Origin: Gammaproteobacteria bacterium
Lineage (GTDB): Bacteria > Pseudomonadota > Gammaproteobacteria > Thiohalomonadales > Thiohalomonadaceae
Direction of reading: 5' to 3'
Length of the DNA stretch: 64,000 nucleotides
Assembly: GCA_023228645.1 (NCBI GenBank)
Contig: JALOAT010000006.1
Location: forward strand, 46,040 to 110,039
The notes below the pieces were generated by a model. It had not been told where the DNA came from and did no database searches. It worked only from the letters and a program-made list of their open reading frames with translations. The first letter of the stretch is position 1; each line of letters begins with the position of its first letter. Below, in pieces: positions 52,663 to 62,328 of this stretch. A program made the position numbers and the translations under genes.

Positions 52663-53424
52663 ATGCAGCAAGCGGTTAGTCCGGTACTTGCCGTGGACGG
52701 GCTGTGCAAGACCTACGGCGACCACAGTGCCGTGGAGCAGGTGTCATGCACGGTTGGACGCAACGAGATCGTCGGCCTGCTGGGGCCCAATGGCGCCGGC
52801 AAGACCACCATCATCAGCATGGTGCTCGGCGTGCTCGAACCCACTGCGGGCAGCATACGCATCGAAGGGATCCCGCTGGCGGAAGATCGTGCCGGTGCCC
52901 TGGCATGTACCAACTTCGCGGCGGTTTACGCGCCGCTTCCCGGCAATCTCACCGTTTACCAGAACCTGCGCATCTTCGGCATGCTGTATGGCGTGAGCGA
53001 TCTCCAAGAGCGCATCGATGCGCTGCTCGCGCAGTACGAACTCGCGCGCTTTCATGACACCAAGTGCGGCGTGCTGTCCTCCGGCGAGCAGACCCGCGTG
53101 TCCCTCGCCAAGGCCATGCTGAACAGTCCACGCCTGCTATTGCTGGACGAACCCACGGCCTCGCTCGACCCGTCCGCCGCCGACGACATCCGCCACCGTA
53201 TCCGCGATTTCGCCTCTCGCGGCACCTGCGGCGTGCTGTGGACCTCCCACAACATGTACGAGGTGGAAGCGGTGTGCGATCGGGTGCTGTTCCTGTCCCG
53301 CGGACGGATCCTGCTGGAGGGAAACCCGAAGACACTTCCACGTGAGCACGGCAAGCCCAACCTGGAAGAACTGTTCATCACCCTGACGCGCGAGCCGCTG
53401 GCGCTGGGACGGGGTAAAGCGTGA
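52663..53424 (+). CDS. ABC transporter ATP-binding protein (ABC-2 exporter)
   Basis: 253 aa. Walker A GPNGAGKTTIISM, signature region LSSGEQTRVSLAKAM, Walker B LLLLDEPTASLD, H-loop WTSHNMYE. The signature is LSSGE instead of LSGGQ, which is still common in this group. ATG at 52663 comes after GAAGGG. Its stop overlaps the permease start by 4 bp (GTGA). Confidence 0.92.
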   Translation: MQQAVSPVLAVDGLCKTYGDHSAVEQVSCTVGRNEIVGLLGPNGAGKTTIISMVLGVLEPTAGSIRIEGIPLAEDRAGALACTNFAAVYAPLPGNLTVYQNLRIFGMLYGVSDLQERIDALLAQYELARFHDTKCGVLSSGEQTRVSLAKAMLNSPRLLLLDEPTASLDPSAADDIRHRIRDFASRGTCGVLWTSHNMYEVEAVCDRVLFLSRGRILLEGNPKTLPREHGKPNLEELFITLTREPLALGRGKA

Positions 53425-54224
53425 GCCTTCAGCGTATCGCCGCCGTGGCCTTGCGCCAGTTCTACCTGATGCGCGTTAGTCCCGCGCGCATCCTGCCGCT
53501 GTTCGCCTGGGTGGCCATCGATATCGTGCTGTGGGGCTACATCACGCGGTTTCTCAACCAGGTGTCCGCGGCGGAACTGGATTTCGTGCCGCTGCTGCTC
53601 GGTGCGGTGCTGTTGTGGGATTTCTTCACCCGCGTCATGCAGGGCGTGACAACCACATTTTTCGAGGACGTGTGGTCGCGCAACTTCCTCAACCTGTTCG
53701 CGACGCCCATTTCCGTGGGTGAATACGTGGGCGGGCTGGTGGTCTCCAGCATCGTCACCAGCACCCTGGCGCTGTTCGTCATGCTGGTGCTGGCGAGCGC
53801 GGTATTTGGGCTTTCCTACTTCGCCTACGGCCTCGCGTTCATGCCGTTCCTGCTGGTGCTGTTCCTGTTCGGCATCGCCCTGGGCGTGTTCGCGAGCGCC
53901 ACCGTGCTGCGCCTCGGCCCGGCCGCGGAATGGCTCATCTGGCCCATCCCGGCCTTGTTGTCGCCCTTCGTCGGCGTGTTCTATCCGCTGGCCACCCTGC
54001 CGGACTGGATGCAGGTGCTGGCCCACGCACTGCCGCCCTCGTACGTCTTCGAGGGGATGCGTGCCTTGCTGGCCGGCGGGCCGTTTTCGGCCTGGGCGTT
54101 GTTTTTCGGAGTGGTGTTGGCGGTGTTGTACGTGGTGGGGGCGGGATGGTTCTTCGTGCGAGTGTATCGGCATGCGGTGAGGACGGGATTGTTGGCGAGG
54201 TATAGCGCGGAAACGGTGAGTTGA
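53421..54224 (+). CDS. ABC-2 type transporter permease
   Basis: 267 aa, six helices. GTG start overlaps the ATPase gene. Motifs include WSRNFLNLFATPISVGEYVGG, and PALLSPFVGVFYPLATLPDWMQ before the last helices, as in NodJ/CcmB-like polysaccharide or drug exporters. Forms an exporter with the preceding ATPase; substrate unknown. Confidence 0.9.
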   Translation: MSLQRIAAVALRQFYLMRVSPARILPLFAWVAIDIVLWGYITRFLNQVSAAELDFVPLLLGAVLLWDFFTRVMQGVTTTFFEDVWSRNFLNLFATPISVGEYVGGLVVSSIVTSTLALFVMLVLASAVFGLSYFAYGLAFMPFLLVLFLFGIALGVFASATVLRLGPAAEWLIWPIPALLSPFVGVFYPLATLPDWMQVLAHALPPSYVFEGMRALLAGGPFSAWALFFGVVLAVLYVVGAGWFFVRVYRHAVRTGLLARYSAETVS

Positions 54225-54238
54225 TGGTCGAGTGGGGC

Positions 54239-54353
54239 GTAGGTCACGTTGGCGCGGAGCGCCTACGTGACAATCCACGGTAATCGAAGGATGCGCTACG
54301 CGCGTCGTTCAACTATCACGAAGATGTCACGTAGCTTCGCAACGTGACCTACG
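54239..54353. repeat. Interspersed palindrome, type C (CGTAGGTCACGTTGGCG arms)
   Basis: CGTAGGTCACGTTGGCGCGG at the left and TTCGCAACGTGACCTACG at the right pair; inner parts also form GCGCCTACGTGACA / TGTCACGTAGC. The same element is the inner unit at 61745-61824 and 62424-62502. A half type D copy follows at 54395-54422. Confidence 0.82.
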
Positions 54354-54427
54354 TCGTCACCCGTCCGACACACCGCCGCAACGCCACCCCGCCAATCGCG
54401 AGCAGAAGCTCGCTCCCACAAGGAAGG

Positions 54428-57190
54428 CTACAGCTTGCCGATCCGCTCCACCTGCTCTTCGAGCTTGGCAATCGCCCCGCGTATTTCCTCCACGCGCTTG
54501 CGCTCGGCCGCGACCACTTCGGGCTTGGCCTTTTCGGCGAAGTTGGGGTTGGCCAGCTTGGTTTCGCCGCGTTCCAGGTCGTTACGCAGCTTGGCGAGTT
54601 CCTTGGCGAGACGCGCCAGTTCCGCGTCCTTGTCGATGAGGCCGGCGAGGGGGATGCAGAGTTTCATCTCGCCCACCAGCGACACGGCGGAGTCGGGCGC
54701 TTCGCTGCCCGGCTCCAGCCAGGTGATGCTCTCGGTGCGGGCGAGGGTGGCGAGGAAGGCGCCGTTGCGATCCAGTTTGGCCTTGTCGTCGGTACTGCCG
54801 TTCTGGAGCATCACCGGCAGCGGCTTGCCCGGAGCAATGTTCATGCTGGAGCGGATCTTGCGGATACCGACGATGAAGTCCATGACCCACTGCATCTCGT
54901 TCTCCGCCGCGGGGTCGATGAGCGCGTTGTCGGCGACGGGATAACGCTGCAACATGAGGGTGTCACCGCGCGCACCGGCCAGCGGCGCCACGCGCTGCCA
55001 GATCTCCTCGGTGATGTAGGGCATGATGGGGTGGGCGAGGCGCAGCAGGGCCTCCAGCACTTCCACCAGGGTCTTGCGCGTGCCGCGTTGCAGGGCTTCC
55101 GAGTGGCTGCCGGTCAGCACGGGCTTGGACAATTCCAGATACCAGTCGCAGTACTCGTTCCAGGTGAACTCGTAGATGGCCTGCGCCGCCAGGTCGAAGC
55201 GGTAGGCGTCGATGTTCTCGGTCGTGGTCGCGATGGTGCGTTGCAGGCGCGAGAGGATCCAGCGGTCGGCGGCGGAGAGCTCGATGTCGCCGCCGTTCTG
55301 CCCGCAATCCTTGCCTTCCGTGTTCATCAATACATAACGCGCCGCATTCCACAGCTTGTTGCAGAAGTTGCGGTAGCCTTCGATGCGGCCCGTGTCGAAG
55401 TTGATGTCGCGGCCGGTGGAGGCGAGGGCGGCGAAGGTGAAGCGCAGGGCGTCGGTGCCGTAGGCGCGGATGCCTTCGGGGAATTCGGCGCGGGTCTGTT
55501 TTTCGATTTTCTTCGCCATCTCCGGCTGCATGAGGCCGGAGGTGCGCTTTTTCACCAGGGTTTCCAGGTCGATGCCGTCGATGAGGTCGATGGGATCGAG
55601 CACGTTGCCCTTGGACTTGGACATCTTCTGGCCGTGGGCGTCGCGCACCAGGCCGTGGATGTAGACCTCGCGGAACGGCACGTCGCCCATGAACTTCAGG
55701 CCCATCATGATCATGCGGGCCACCCAGAAGAAGATGATGTCGAAGCCGGTGACCAGCACCGAGGTGGGATAGAAGGTCTTCAGTTCCGGCGTCTGTTCCG
55801 GCCAGCCCAGGGTGGAGAAGGGCCACAGGGCGGAGGAGAACCAGGTGTCGAGCACGTCCTCGTCCTGGCGCAGCGCCACGTCGAAACCGAGCTTGTGCTT
55901 TTCGCGCACCTCGGCCTCGGAGCGGCCCACGTACACCTTGCCCTGTTCGTCATACCACGCCGGCACGCGGTGGCCCCACCAGATCTGGCGGCTGATGCAC
56001 CAGTCCTCGATCTTGCGCATCCAGTCGTAGTAGGTGTTCTTCCAGTTGTCCGGCACGAAGCGCACGCGGCCGTCTTCCACGCACTGGATGGCCTCTTCGG
56101 CGAGCGGGCCCACCTTCACGTACCACTGATCGGTGAGGAAGGGCTCGATGACCGAATGGGTGCGGTCGCCGCGCGGCACCATGAGCTTGTGGTCCTGCAC
56201 CTTTTCCAGCAGGTCCAGTTCCTTCAGGTCGCGCACGATCTGGTCGCGGGCCTCGTAGCGATCGAGGCCGCGGTATTGCACGGGCGCTTCGTCGTTGATC
56301 TTCGCGTCCGGCGTGAACACGTTGATCTGCGGCAGGTTGTGACGGCTCCCCACCTTGTAGTCGTTGAAGTCGTGGGCGGGCGTGATCTTCACGCAGCCGG
56401 TGCCGAATTCCGGGTCCACGTAGTCGTCGGCGATGATGGGGATCTCGCGGCCCACCAGCGGCAGGGTGAGGGTGCGGCCGATGAGGTGCTTGTAGCGCTC
56501 GTCCTCCGGATGCACGGCCACGGCGCTGTCGCCCAGCATGGTCTCGGGACGGGTGGTGGCGACGACCAGGTGACCACTGCCGTCGGACAGCGGGTAGCGG
56601 AAGTGCCACATGTAGCCGTTCTCTTCCTCGTTGATGACTTCGAGGTCGGAAACGGCGGTGAGCAGCACCGGGTCCCAGTTCACCAGGCGCTTGCCGCGGT
56701 AGATGAGGTCTTCCTCGTACAGGCGTACGAACACCTCCTTCACCGCGGCGGACAGGCCCTCGTCCATGGTGAAGCGCTCGCGCGACCAGTCGGCGGAGGC
56801 GCCCATGCGGCGCAGCTGGCGGGTGATGGTGCCGCCCGATTCGGCCTTCCACTCCCACACGCGCTCGAGGAATTTCTCGCGGCCCAGGTCACGGCGGTTG
56901 GTGCCCTCGGCCAGCAGCTTGCGCTCCACCACCATCTGGGTGGCGATGCCGGCGTGGTCGGTGCCCGGCTGCCACAGGGTGTTCTCGCCGCGCATGCGGT
57001 GATAGCGGATGAGCCCGTCCATGATGGTGTCCTGGAAGGCGTGACCCATGTGCAGCGAGCCCGTGACGTTGGGCGGCGGGATCATGATGCAGTAGGCCTG
57101 CTCCCCACCCTGCGGGGCGAAGTAGTTGTTCTGCTCCCAGGTCGCGTACCAGCGTTGCTCGATATCGTGGGGATTGTAGGACTTGTCCAT
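54428..57190 (-). CDS. valS: Valyl-tRNA synthetase
   Basis: 920 aa. Class I signature HIGH is in PPPNVTGSLHMGHA and KMSKS in GQKMSKSKGNVLDP. It has the CP1 editing domain in the middle and the Val-specific C-terminal coiled coil (about 855-920, LAKLRNDLERGETKLAN). Cytoplasmic; charges tRNA-Val. ATG at 57190 (MDKSYNPHDIEQRWY) matches the family; the frame continues upstream without coding features. Followed by the type C repeat. Confidence 0.98.
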   Translation of the reverse strand: MDKSYNPHDIEQRWYATWEQNNYFAPQGGEQAYCIMIPPPNVTGSLHMGHAFQDTIMDGLIRYHRMRGENTLWQPGTDHAGIATQMVVERKLLAEGTNRRDLGREKFLERVWEWKAESGGTITRQLRRMGASADWSRERFTMDEGLSAAVKEVFVRLYEEDLIYRGKRLVNWDPVLLTAVSDLEVINEEENGYMWHFRYPLSDGSGHLVVATTRPETMLGDSAVAVHPEDERYKHLIGRTLTLPLVGREIPIIADDYVDPEFGTGCVKITPAHDFNDYKVGSRHNLPQINVFTPDAKINDEAPVQYRGLDRYEARDQIVRDLKELDLLEKVQDHKLMVPRGDRTHSVIEPFLTDQWYVKVGPLAEEAIQCVEDGRVRFVPDNWKNTYYDWMRKIEDWCISRQIWWGHRVPAWYDEQGKVYVGRSEAEVREKHKLGFDVALRQDEDVLDTWFSSALWPFSTLGWPEQTPELKTFYPTSVLVTGFDIIFFWVARMIMMGLKFMGDVPFREVYIHGLVRDAHGQKMSKSKGNVLDPIDLIDGIDLETLVKKRTSGLMQPEMAKKIEKQTRAEFPEGIRAYGTDALRFTFAALASTGRDINFDTGRIEGYRNFCNKLWNAARYVLMNTEGKDCGQNGGDIELSAADRWILSRLQRTIATTTENIDAYRFDLAAQAIYEFTWNEYCDWYLELSKPVLTGSHSEALQRGTRKTLVEVLEALLRLAHPIMPYITEEIWQRVAPLAGARGDTLMLQRYPVADNALIDPAAENEMQWVMDFIVGIRKIRSSMNIAPGKPLPVMLQNGSTDDKAKLDRNGAFLATLARTESITWLEPGSEAPDSAVSLVGEMKLCIPLAGLIDKDAELARLAKELAKLRNDLERGETKLANPNFAEKAKPEVVAAERKRVEEIRGAIAKLEEQVERIGKL

Positions 57191-57324
57191 GGAGGGGATG
57201 CTCGGGAAAAGGGCCGGAAAATGAAGTCGGCCATTATAACGGCTTGGGGGGAGGGTGGGGCAGGGTGGTGTCCCCAGGGCGCGCAGCACGAGTGCAGATA
57301 AACGCGGATTAGTGGACCGTCGCC

Positions 57325-57774
57325 TCAGGTGTTGGCCGTCTTACCGGACTTGATGGTGTGGGATTCCAGGGCGTAGCCCCGTTCGCGGTAGAAGCGGTAG
57401 CGCTCGCGGCCTTGCTGGCGCTGCTGTTCGTCGTCGTCGATGACCTCGGCGATGCGTTCGAAGCGGCTGAAGAAGGCGGGGACCTGCACGCCCAGGTTCA
57501 CCAGTACGTCGGTGTGGTCGAGCGGGTCCTCCCCGCAGCCCACGTGCACCCGCGCCTCCGGGTCGTCGCTGGTGGTGCCGCTGGTGTGCGGGATGAAGCT
57601 GCCGCCGCGGAAGGTCCACAACAGGTCGTCGAGGCGCGCCGCCTGCTCGGGCGTGTCCACGTGCAGATACACGCGATGACCCTGCTGATAGGCCTTTTCC
57701 GTGAGCCGACAGGCGAAGCGCCAGCGGGCGTCGCCGTCCTCGTCCTCCAGGATGTAAAAATCAACGCGTGTCAT
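57325..57774 (-). CDS. holC: DNA polymerase III chi subunit
   Basis: 149 aa. TRVDFYILEDEDGDARWRFACRLTEKAYQQG is the typical HolC N-terminus, and the LDDLLWTFRGGSFIPH stretch is its conserved core. Chi links SSB to the clamp loader. The gene lies between pepA and valS, as usual in gammaproteobacteria. Confidence 0.95.
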   Translation of the reverse strand: MTRVDFYILEDEDGDARWRFACRLTEKAYQQGHRVYLHVDTPEQAARLDDLLWTFRGGSFIPHTSGTTSDDPEARVHVGCGEDPLDHTDVLVNLGVQVPAFFSRFERIAEVIDDDEQQRQQGRERYRFYRERGYALESHTIKSGKTANT

Positions 57775-57799
57775 GGTTTCCGCCGGTCAGGGAAAGGAG

Positions 57800-57886
57800 T
57801 AACACAGAGGCGCAGAGACACAGAGAACGCAGAGAATTCCGGATCATTCCCTCTGTGGCCTCTGCGTCTCTGTGCCTCTGTGTTTG
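57800..57886. repeat. Type B inverted repeat between holC and pepA
   Basis: AACACAGAGGCGCAGAGACA at the left and CTCTGCGTCTCTGTGCCTCT at the right pair over nearly 40 bp around a short loop. This is the most symmetric type B copy in the window. Confidence 0.82.
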
Positions 57887-57901
57887 GATTTTCTTCCTGG
57901 A

Positions 57902-59398
57902 TTAGCCACCGGCGCGGTCGACCAGGTACTGCACCAGCAGCGGCACCGGGCGGCCGGTGGCGCCCTTGTCGCCGCCTTCGGCCCAGGCCACGCCGGCCAC
58001 GTCGAGGTGGGCCCAGCGCAGGTCCTTGGTGAAGCGCGACAGGAAGCAGGCGCCGGTGATGGCGCCGGCGTAGCGGCCGCCCACGTTGGCTACGTCGGCG
58101 AAGTTGCTCTTGAGCTGTTCTTGGTATTCGTCCCACAGGGGCAGCTGCCAGGCGCGGTCGCCGGACGTCTGGCCCGCGGCCAGCAGCCCGTCCACCAGGT
58201 CCTGGTCGTTGCCGAGCACGCCCGCGGCGTGCTTGCCCAGGGCCACCACGCAGGCGCCGGTGAGCGTGGCCACGTCGATGACCACCTCGGGGTTGAAGCG
58301 CCTGGCGTAGGTGAGGGCGTCACACAAAATGAGACGGCCTTCGGCGTCGGTGTTGAGGATCTCGATGGTCTGCCCCGACATGGCGGTGACGATGTCGCCG
58401 GGCTTGTTGGCGTTGCCGTCCGGCAGGTTCTCGGAGCTGGGCACCACGGCCACCACGTTCAGCTTGAGGCCCAGTTCGGCGATGGCCTGCATGGCGCCCA
58501 GTACGCTGGCGCCGCCGCACATGTCGAACTTCATCTGGTCCATGTCGGCCGCAGGCTTGAGGGAGATGCCGCCTGCATCGAAGGTGAGGCCCTTGCCCAC
58601 CAGCACCACGGGCTTGTTGCGCGCGCCCGCCGGCTTGTACTCCATGACGATGAGACGGGGCGGCTGGCGGCTGCCCTTGGCCACGGACAGCAGCGCGCCC
58701 ATGCCGAGCTTCTCCATGGCCTTGGCGTCCAGCACGTTCACCTTCACGGTCTTGTACTTGCGGCCGATGGCCTTGGCCTGCTCGCCGAGATAGCTGGGGG
58801 TGCAGATGTTGCCCGGCAGGTTGCCGAGGGTGCGGGCCAGGGCCACGCCGGCGGCGGTGGCCTCACCCTGGCGGATGCCCGCCTCGGCGGCGCGGGTCTC
58901 TGCGGCATTGGCGGTAACCAGAGTGAGCTTGGCGAGGACCGGCCGATCCTCGGGCTTTTTCTCGCTCTTGGTCTCGTCGAACAGGTACAGCGCCTGGCTG
59001 GCCGCCTCCACCGCCTGGCCCGCCTTCCAGCGGGCGTCGCGGCCCTTGACCGGCAGTTCCAGCAGCAGGACCGTGGCTTCCTTGGCCGCCGTGTCCTTCA
59101 CGGCATTGACGGCGCCCTGCCAGAGCTTGCGATAGGCCGCATCGCCCAGCTCCTCTTCTTTGCCCGCGCCCACCAGCAGCAGGCGTTCACAGGCGAGTCC
59201 GGCGGGCTTGCGCAGCATGAGCGTCTGGCCGGCCTTGCCCTTCAGGTCACCGCTCTTGAGGGCCTCGGTGATGGCGCCGCCGCTCGCCTTGTCCAGGGCG
59301 GCAGCGCCCGGGCTGAGCTTCTTGTTCTCAAAGACGGCGGTGATGAGGCAGGCGGTGCGCAGCTTGTCGGCGGCACCGGCCTTGGCGAGGAATTGCAT
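57902..59398 (-). CDS. pepA: Leucyl aminopeptidase (cytosol aminopeptidase, M17)
   Basis: 498 aa. The M17 signature NTDAEGRL and the two-metal site residues (VGKGLTFDAGGISLKP, DMCGGASVLGAM) are present. Acts on N-terminal residues of peptides; in E. coli PepA also binds DNA. Divergent from lptF with about 100 bp between, a conserved arrangement. Confidence 0.97.
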   Translation of the reverse strand: MQFLAKAGAADKLRTACLITAVFENKKLSPGAAALDKASGGAITEALKSGDLKGKAGQTLMLRKPAGLACERLLLVGAGKEEELGDAAYRKLWQGAVNAVKDTAAKEATVLLLELPVKGRDARWKAGQAVEAASQALYLFDETKSEKKPEDRPVLAKLTLVTANAAETRAAEAGIRQGEATAAGVALARTLGNLPGNICTPSYLGEQAKAIGRKYKTVKVNVLDAKAMEKLGMGALLSVAKGSRQPPRLIVMEYKPAGARNKPVVLVGKGLTFDAGGISLKPAADMDQMKFDMCGGASVLGAMQAIAELGLKLNVVAVVPSSENLPDGNANKPGDIVTAMSGQTIEILNTDAEGRLILCDALTYARRFNPEVVIDVATLTGACVVALGKHAAGVLGNDQDLVDGLLAAGQTSGDRAWQLPLWDEYQEQLKSNFADVANVGGRYAGAITGACFLSRFTKDLRWAHLDVAGVAWAEGGDKGATGRPVPLLVQYLVDRAGG

Positions 59399-59499
59399 GA
59401 AGCGGCTCCGGTATTTGGTTGTTCTTGGGCAGTAGCGCCGTTTTTCCGCAGATATCTATAGCGTAAACTTGGCAGCCTCTTCAACGGCGCGGACCACGC
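59399..59499. promoter_or_regulatory. Shared divergent promoter region pepA/lptF
   Basis: 101 bp between two divergent genes, so both promoters must lie here. The AT-rich segment AGATATCTATAGCG at about 59449-59463 is a likely place for a -10 box. No regulator motif recognised. Confidence 0.4.
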
Positions 59500-60600
59500 G
59501 TGATCATCGATCGTTACTTTTTCCGCGAGCTCGGCATGACGCTGCTGGGCGTCGGCTTCCTGCTGGTGCTCATCATCCTGAGCGCCACGTTTGCGCGCGT
59601 CCTCTCCGAGGCGGCCAGCGGCGCCTATCCGCAGCAGGTGGTCCTCACGCTTTTTGCGCTTAAGAGCATCGCGAACCTTTCCGTACTGGTGCCGCTGGCC
59701 TTCTTCCTGGCCGTATTGCTGGCGCTGGGGCGCATGTACCAGGACAGCGAAATGGTGGTGCTGGCTGCGTGCGGTGTGCGCCCGCGGCACACCTTGCGCG
59801 CGGTCGGCGCACTGGCGACGGTGGTCGGGATGGTGGCGGCAGCGCTCTCGCTGTTCATCGTCCCGTACGCCAACGAGCGCAGCCAGCAGGTGCTTGACGA
59901 GGCTCAGGCGCGCACGGAAGTTGAAGGTATCGTCGCGGGTCGTTTCAATACGGGCGGCAGTACTGAGCATCTCATCTACGTGGAGGAGATCTCGCGCGAT
60001 CGCAAGACGCTGCGTACGGTGTTTGCCAGAAGCGTTACCCAGGAGGGCGTGCCGGTGGTCGTCTCCGCGGCACGCGGCCGACAGGAAGTGAATCCAGAGA
60101 CCGGCGACCGCTATCTGGTGCTGGAGGACGGCTATCGCTACGACGGCCATCCCGGCCATGCCGATTTCCGCATCATCCGCTTCGACACCCACGGCCTGCG
60201 CATCGACCAGCGCGCGGTGATCGCCTCGAACCGCGCCATGCGCTCGCTGCCGACCCGGGCCTTGCTGGGCGGTAATCCCGGACGCACCGCCGAACTCCAG
60301 GAGCGCCTCTCCACGCCCCTCTCTGCCCTGCTGCTCGGACTGCTGGCGGTGCCGCTGGCGCGCACCAATCCGCGTCAGGGCCGCTACGGGAAGCTGTTCA
60401 CCGGGCTGGTCGTGTACGTCGTCTACCACAACCTCATCAGCATGGCCGCCTCATGGGTGGATCGCGAGGTGGTGTCACCCTGGCTGGGCGTGTGGTGGGT
60501 GCATCTGCTCATGCTGGGCGTGGTGCTGTTCCTGTTGCGGCGCCAGGAGCAGATGCCCCGTCCATGGCGCCCCTGGTGGCGACGGAGGGCCGCGGCATGA
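59500..60600 (+). CDS. lptF: LPS export ABC transporter permease LptF
   Basis: 366 aa. YjgP/YjgQ family: helices at about 13-35, 52-75, 100-122 and three more in the last 100 residues, with a periplasmic beta-jellyroll between (about 130-265). Opening MIIDRYFFRELGMTLLGVGF is typical. It forms LptB2FG with LptG and exports LPS to the LptA bridge. GTG start at 59500; the 3' end overlaps lptG by 4 bp. Confidence 0.96.
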   Translation: MIIDRYFFRELGMTLLGVGFLLVLIILSATFARVLSEAASGAYPQQVVLTLFALKSIANLSVLVPLAFFLAVLLALGRMYQDSEMVVLAACGVRPRHTLRAVGALATVVGMVAAALSLFIVPYANERSQQVLDEAQARTEVEGIVAGRFNTGGSTEHLIYVEEISRDRKTLRTVFARSVTQEGVPVVVSAARGRQEVNPETGDRYLVLEDGYRYDGHPGHADFRIIRFDTHGLRIDQRAVIASNRAMRSLPTRALLGGNPGRTAELQERLSTPLSALLLGLLAVPLARTNPRQGRYGKLFTGLVVYVVYHNLISMAASWVDREVVSPWLGVWWVHLLMLGVVLFLLRRQEQMPRPWRPWWRRRAAA

Positions 60601-61670
60601 AGACACTGGACCGCTACATTGCGCGCGTGGTGTTGGCACACAGCGGCGTGGTCATGCTGGTGCTGCTGTCCGTGTACGTGTTCATGTCCTTCGTCGACCA
60701 GATGGAAGACGTCGGCCGCGGCACCTACACCTTTGCGAGCGCGGTGGCCTATGTGGCCATGCTCATCCCGCGTCAGATCTACGAGCTGTTTCCCATGATC
60801 GCCCTGCTCGGCACCCTGCTCGGCCTCGGTTCCCTGGCGAGCACCAGCGAACTCACGGTGATCCGCGCCGCCGGCGTGTCGGTGCGGCGTATCACCCTGT
60901 CGGTATTCAAGGTGGGTCTCGTCATGGTGCTGTTCGCGGTGATCATGGGCGAGGTGCTGGCGCCGCCACTGGAAAAACAGGCGCGGGTGCAGCGTGTGAC
61001 GCAGCTGGCCAAGAACATCAGCATCGGCGCGGACGACGGCGTGTGGGTGCGCGAAGACGACACCTACGTCAACTACATCAACATCGGTCGCCTGCTGCCG
61101 GACGGCATCGCGAGCAATGTGCGCATCTACCGCTTCGACAGGCAACACCGGCTGGTGGAGGCGATTGCCGCGACGCGCGCCGAGTACACGGGGCGTACCT
61201 GGCGACTTCACAATGTGCGCACCAGTTACATCGGTACGGACGCCGTGCGCGTGAGCCGGGAAAAGACGCGTGACTGGAAGGCAGGACTCACACCGGACGT
61301 GTTTCGTGTGGCGGCGGTGCCGCCCCAGAATCTGTCCGCCTGGGATCTGTACCAGTACGTTGTCTACCTGCGTGGCAACAACCTGGATTCGAAACAGTAC
61401 GAACTCGCCTTCTGGATCCGTGTGATCACGCCGTTTGCCACCGCCGGCATGGTGCTCATGGCGCTGCCGTTCGTGTTCGGTTCGCTGCGCTCGGTGGGCA
61501 TCGGTCAGCGCATCATGGTCGGCGTGCTGATCGGCATCGGCTTCTACCTGTTCAACGCCATCTTCAGTCGCTTCGGTGTGGTGTACGAATTACCACCCTT
61601 TCTCAGCGCAGCACTCCCGACCGTGGTGGTTTTCGGGATCTGGTGGCTGTTGATGCGGCGGGTGGTTTAG
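60597..61670 (+). CDS. lptG: LPS export ABC transporter permease LptG
   Basis: 357 aa. MKTLDRYIARVVLAHSGVVML start, six helices and a periplasmic jellyroll domain; the late helix region RSVGIGQRIMVGVLIGIGFYL is characteristic of LptG. ATG overlaps the lptF stop. An in-frame longer ORF from 60453 overlaps lptF and is not used. Confidence 0.96.
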   Translation: MKTLDRYIARVVLAHSGVVMLVLLSVYVFMSFVDQMEDVGRGTYTFASAVAYVAMLIPRQIYELFPMIALLGTLLGLGSLASTSELTVIRAAGVSVRRITLSVFKVGLVMVLFAVIMGEVLAPPLEKQARVQRVTQLAKNISIGADDGVWVREDDTYVNYINIGRLLPDGIASNVRIYRFDRQHRLVEAIAATRAEYTGRTWRLHNVRTSYIGTDAVRVSREKTRDWKAGLTPDVFRVAAVPPQNLSAWDLYQYVVYLRGNNLDSKQYELAFWIRVITPFATAGMVLMALPFVFGSLRSVGIGQRIMVGVLIGIGFYLFNAIFSRFGVVYELPPFLSAALPTVVVFGIWWLLMRRVV

Positions 61671-61676
61671 CGGCAA

Positions 61677-61913
61677 AAAAGAAAAGCCAAACACGGGGGG
61701 CAGGGGGAGAAGAACTATCGTTCAGGCCGTACTTATGCACCCGCGCGTAGGTCACGTTGGCGTGCAGCGCCTACGTGACAGATCCGGCCCGAAGATGTCA
61801 CGTAGCTTCGCAACCTGACCTACGACTGCTCGGGTCGCGAGCAGAAGCTCGCTCTCACAAGACCGCCTCTTCTTCACCCCGTGTCCCCCGTGGTTACTGC
61901 TTTTTCTTCTCCT
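61677..61913. repeat. Nested palindrome, type A outer with type C inner and half type D (copy A6)
   Basis: Outer left arm GAAAAGCCAAACACGGGGGG, right arm CCCCGTGTCCCCCGTGGTTA. Inner type C at 61745-61824 and half type D at 61835-61860. The core 61707-61860 is repeated directly at 62385-62538 with about ten differences in 154 bp. The right outer arm overlaps the 3' end of the RDD gene. Confidence 0.88.
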
Positions 61914-62328
61914 TCGGCAGCACGACCAGCACGGTTTCGGAAACGAGGTCGTGCCAGGTGCGTTTTTCGCGGTCGATGAGGGACCAGAGGAAGCCGAGGC
62001 CCAGCGCCACCCAGGAGAGGATGGCCACCAGATAGCGCAGCGCGGCCTGGCCCCAGGTGATGGGCTGGCCGTCCGGGCGCTGCACGCGCACACGCCAGGC
62101 GCGCATGCCCAGGGTCTGGCCGCCATGGGTCCAGAACCCGCCGAAAAAGGCGAACACCACGGCGAAGAAATACAGCGTGAAGAACGGATTGTCCGGGCTG
62201 ATCACCTTGGTGAGCGGTTGGATCAGCACGCCGGCGAGGAACACCACGCCAAACAGCAAAATGGCGTCGTACACGATGGCGGCAAGGCGGCGTATCAGGC
62301 CGCAGCGGGGCAGGGCAGTGTCGTTCAT
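61894..62328 (-). CDS. RDD family membrane protein
   Basis: 144 aa. Opens CGLIRRLAAIVYDAILLFG, with the conserved Arg and Asp of the RDD family; helices at about 20-42, 55-78 and 100-118. The WRVRVQRPDGQPITWGQAALRYL segment is characteristic. Function unknown. The last residues (KEKKKQ) are encoded in the right outer arm of repeat A6, and the gene is flanked on both sides by nearly identical nested repeats. Confidence 0.9.
   Translation of the reverse strand: MNDTALPRCGLIRRLAAIVYDAILLFGVVFLAGVLIQPLTKVISPDNPFFTLYFFAVVFAFFGGFWTHGGQTLGMRAWRVRVQRPDGQPITWGQAALRYLVAILSWVALGLGFLWSLIDREKRTWHDLVSETVLVVLPKEKKKQ

Noticed and set aside
54344..57301. A 985-codon open frame on the plus strand opposite valS
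   Set aside because: It is the mirror of valS in a GC-rich genome; the translation is His/Val/Gly-rich without domains, while the minus strand has full ValRS motifs.
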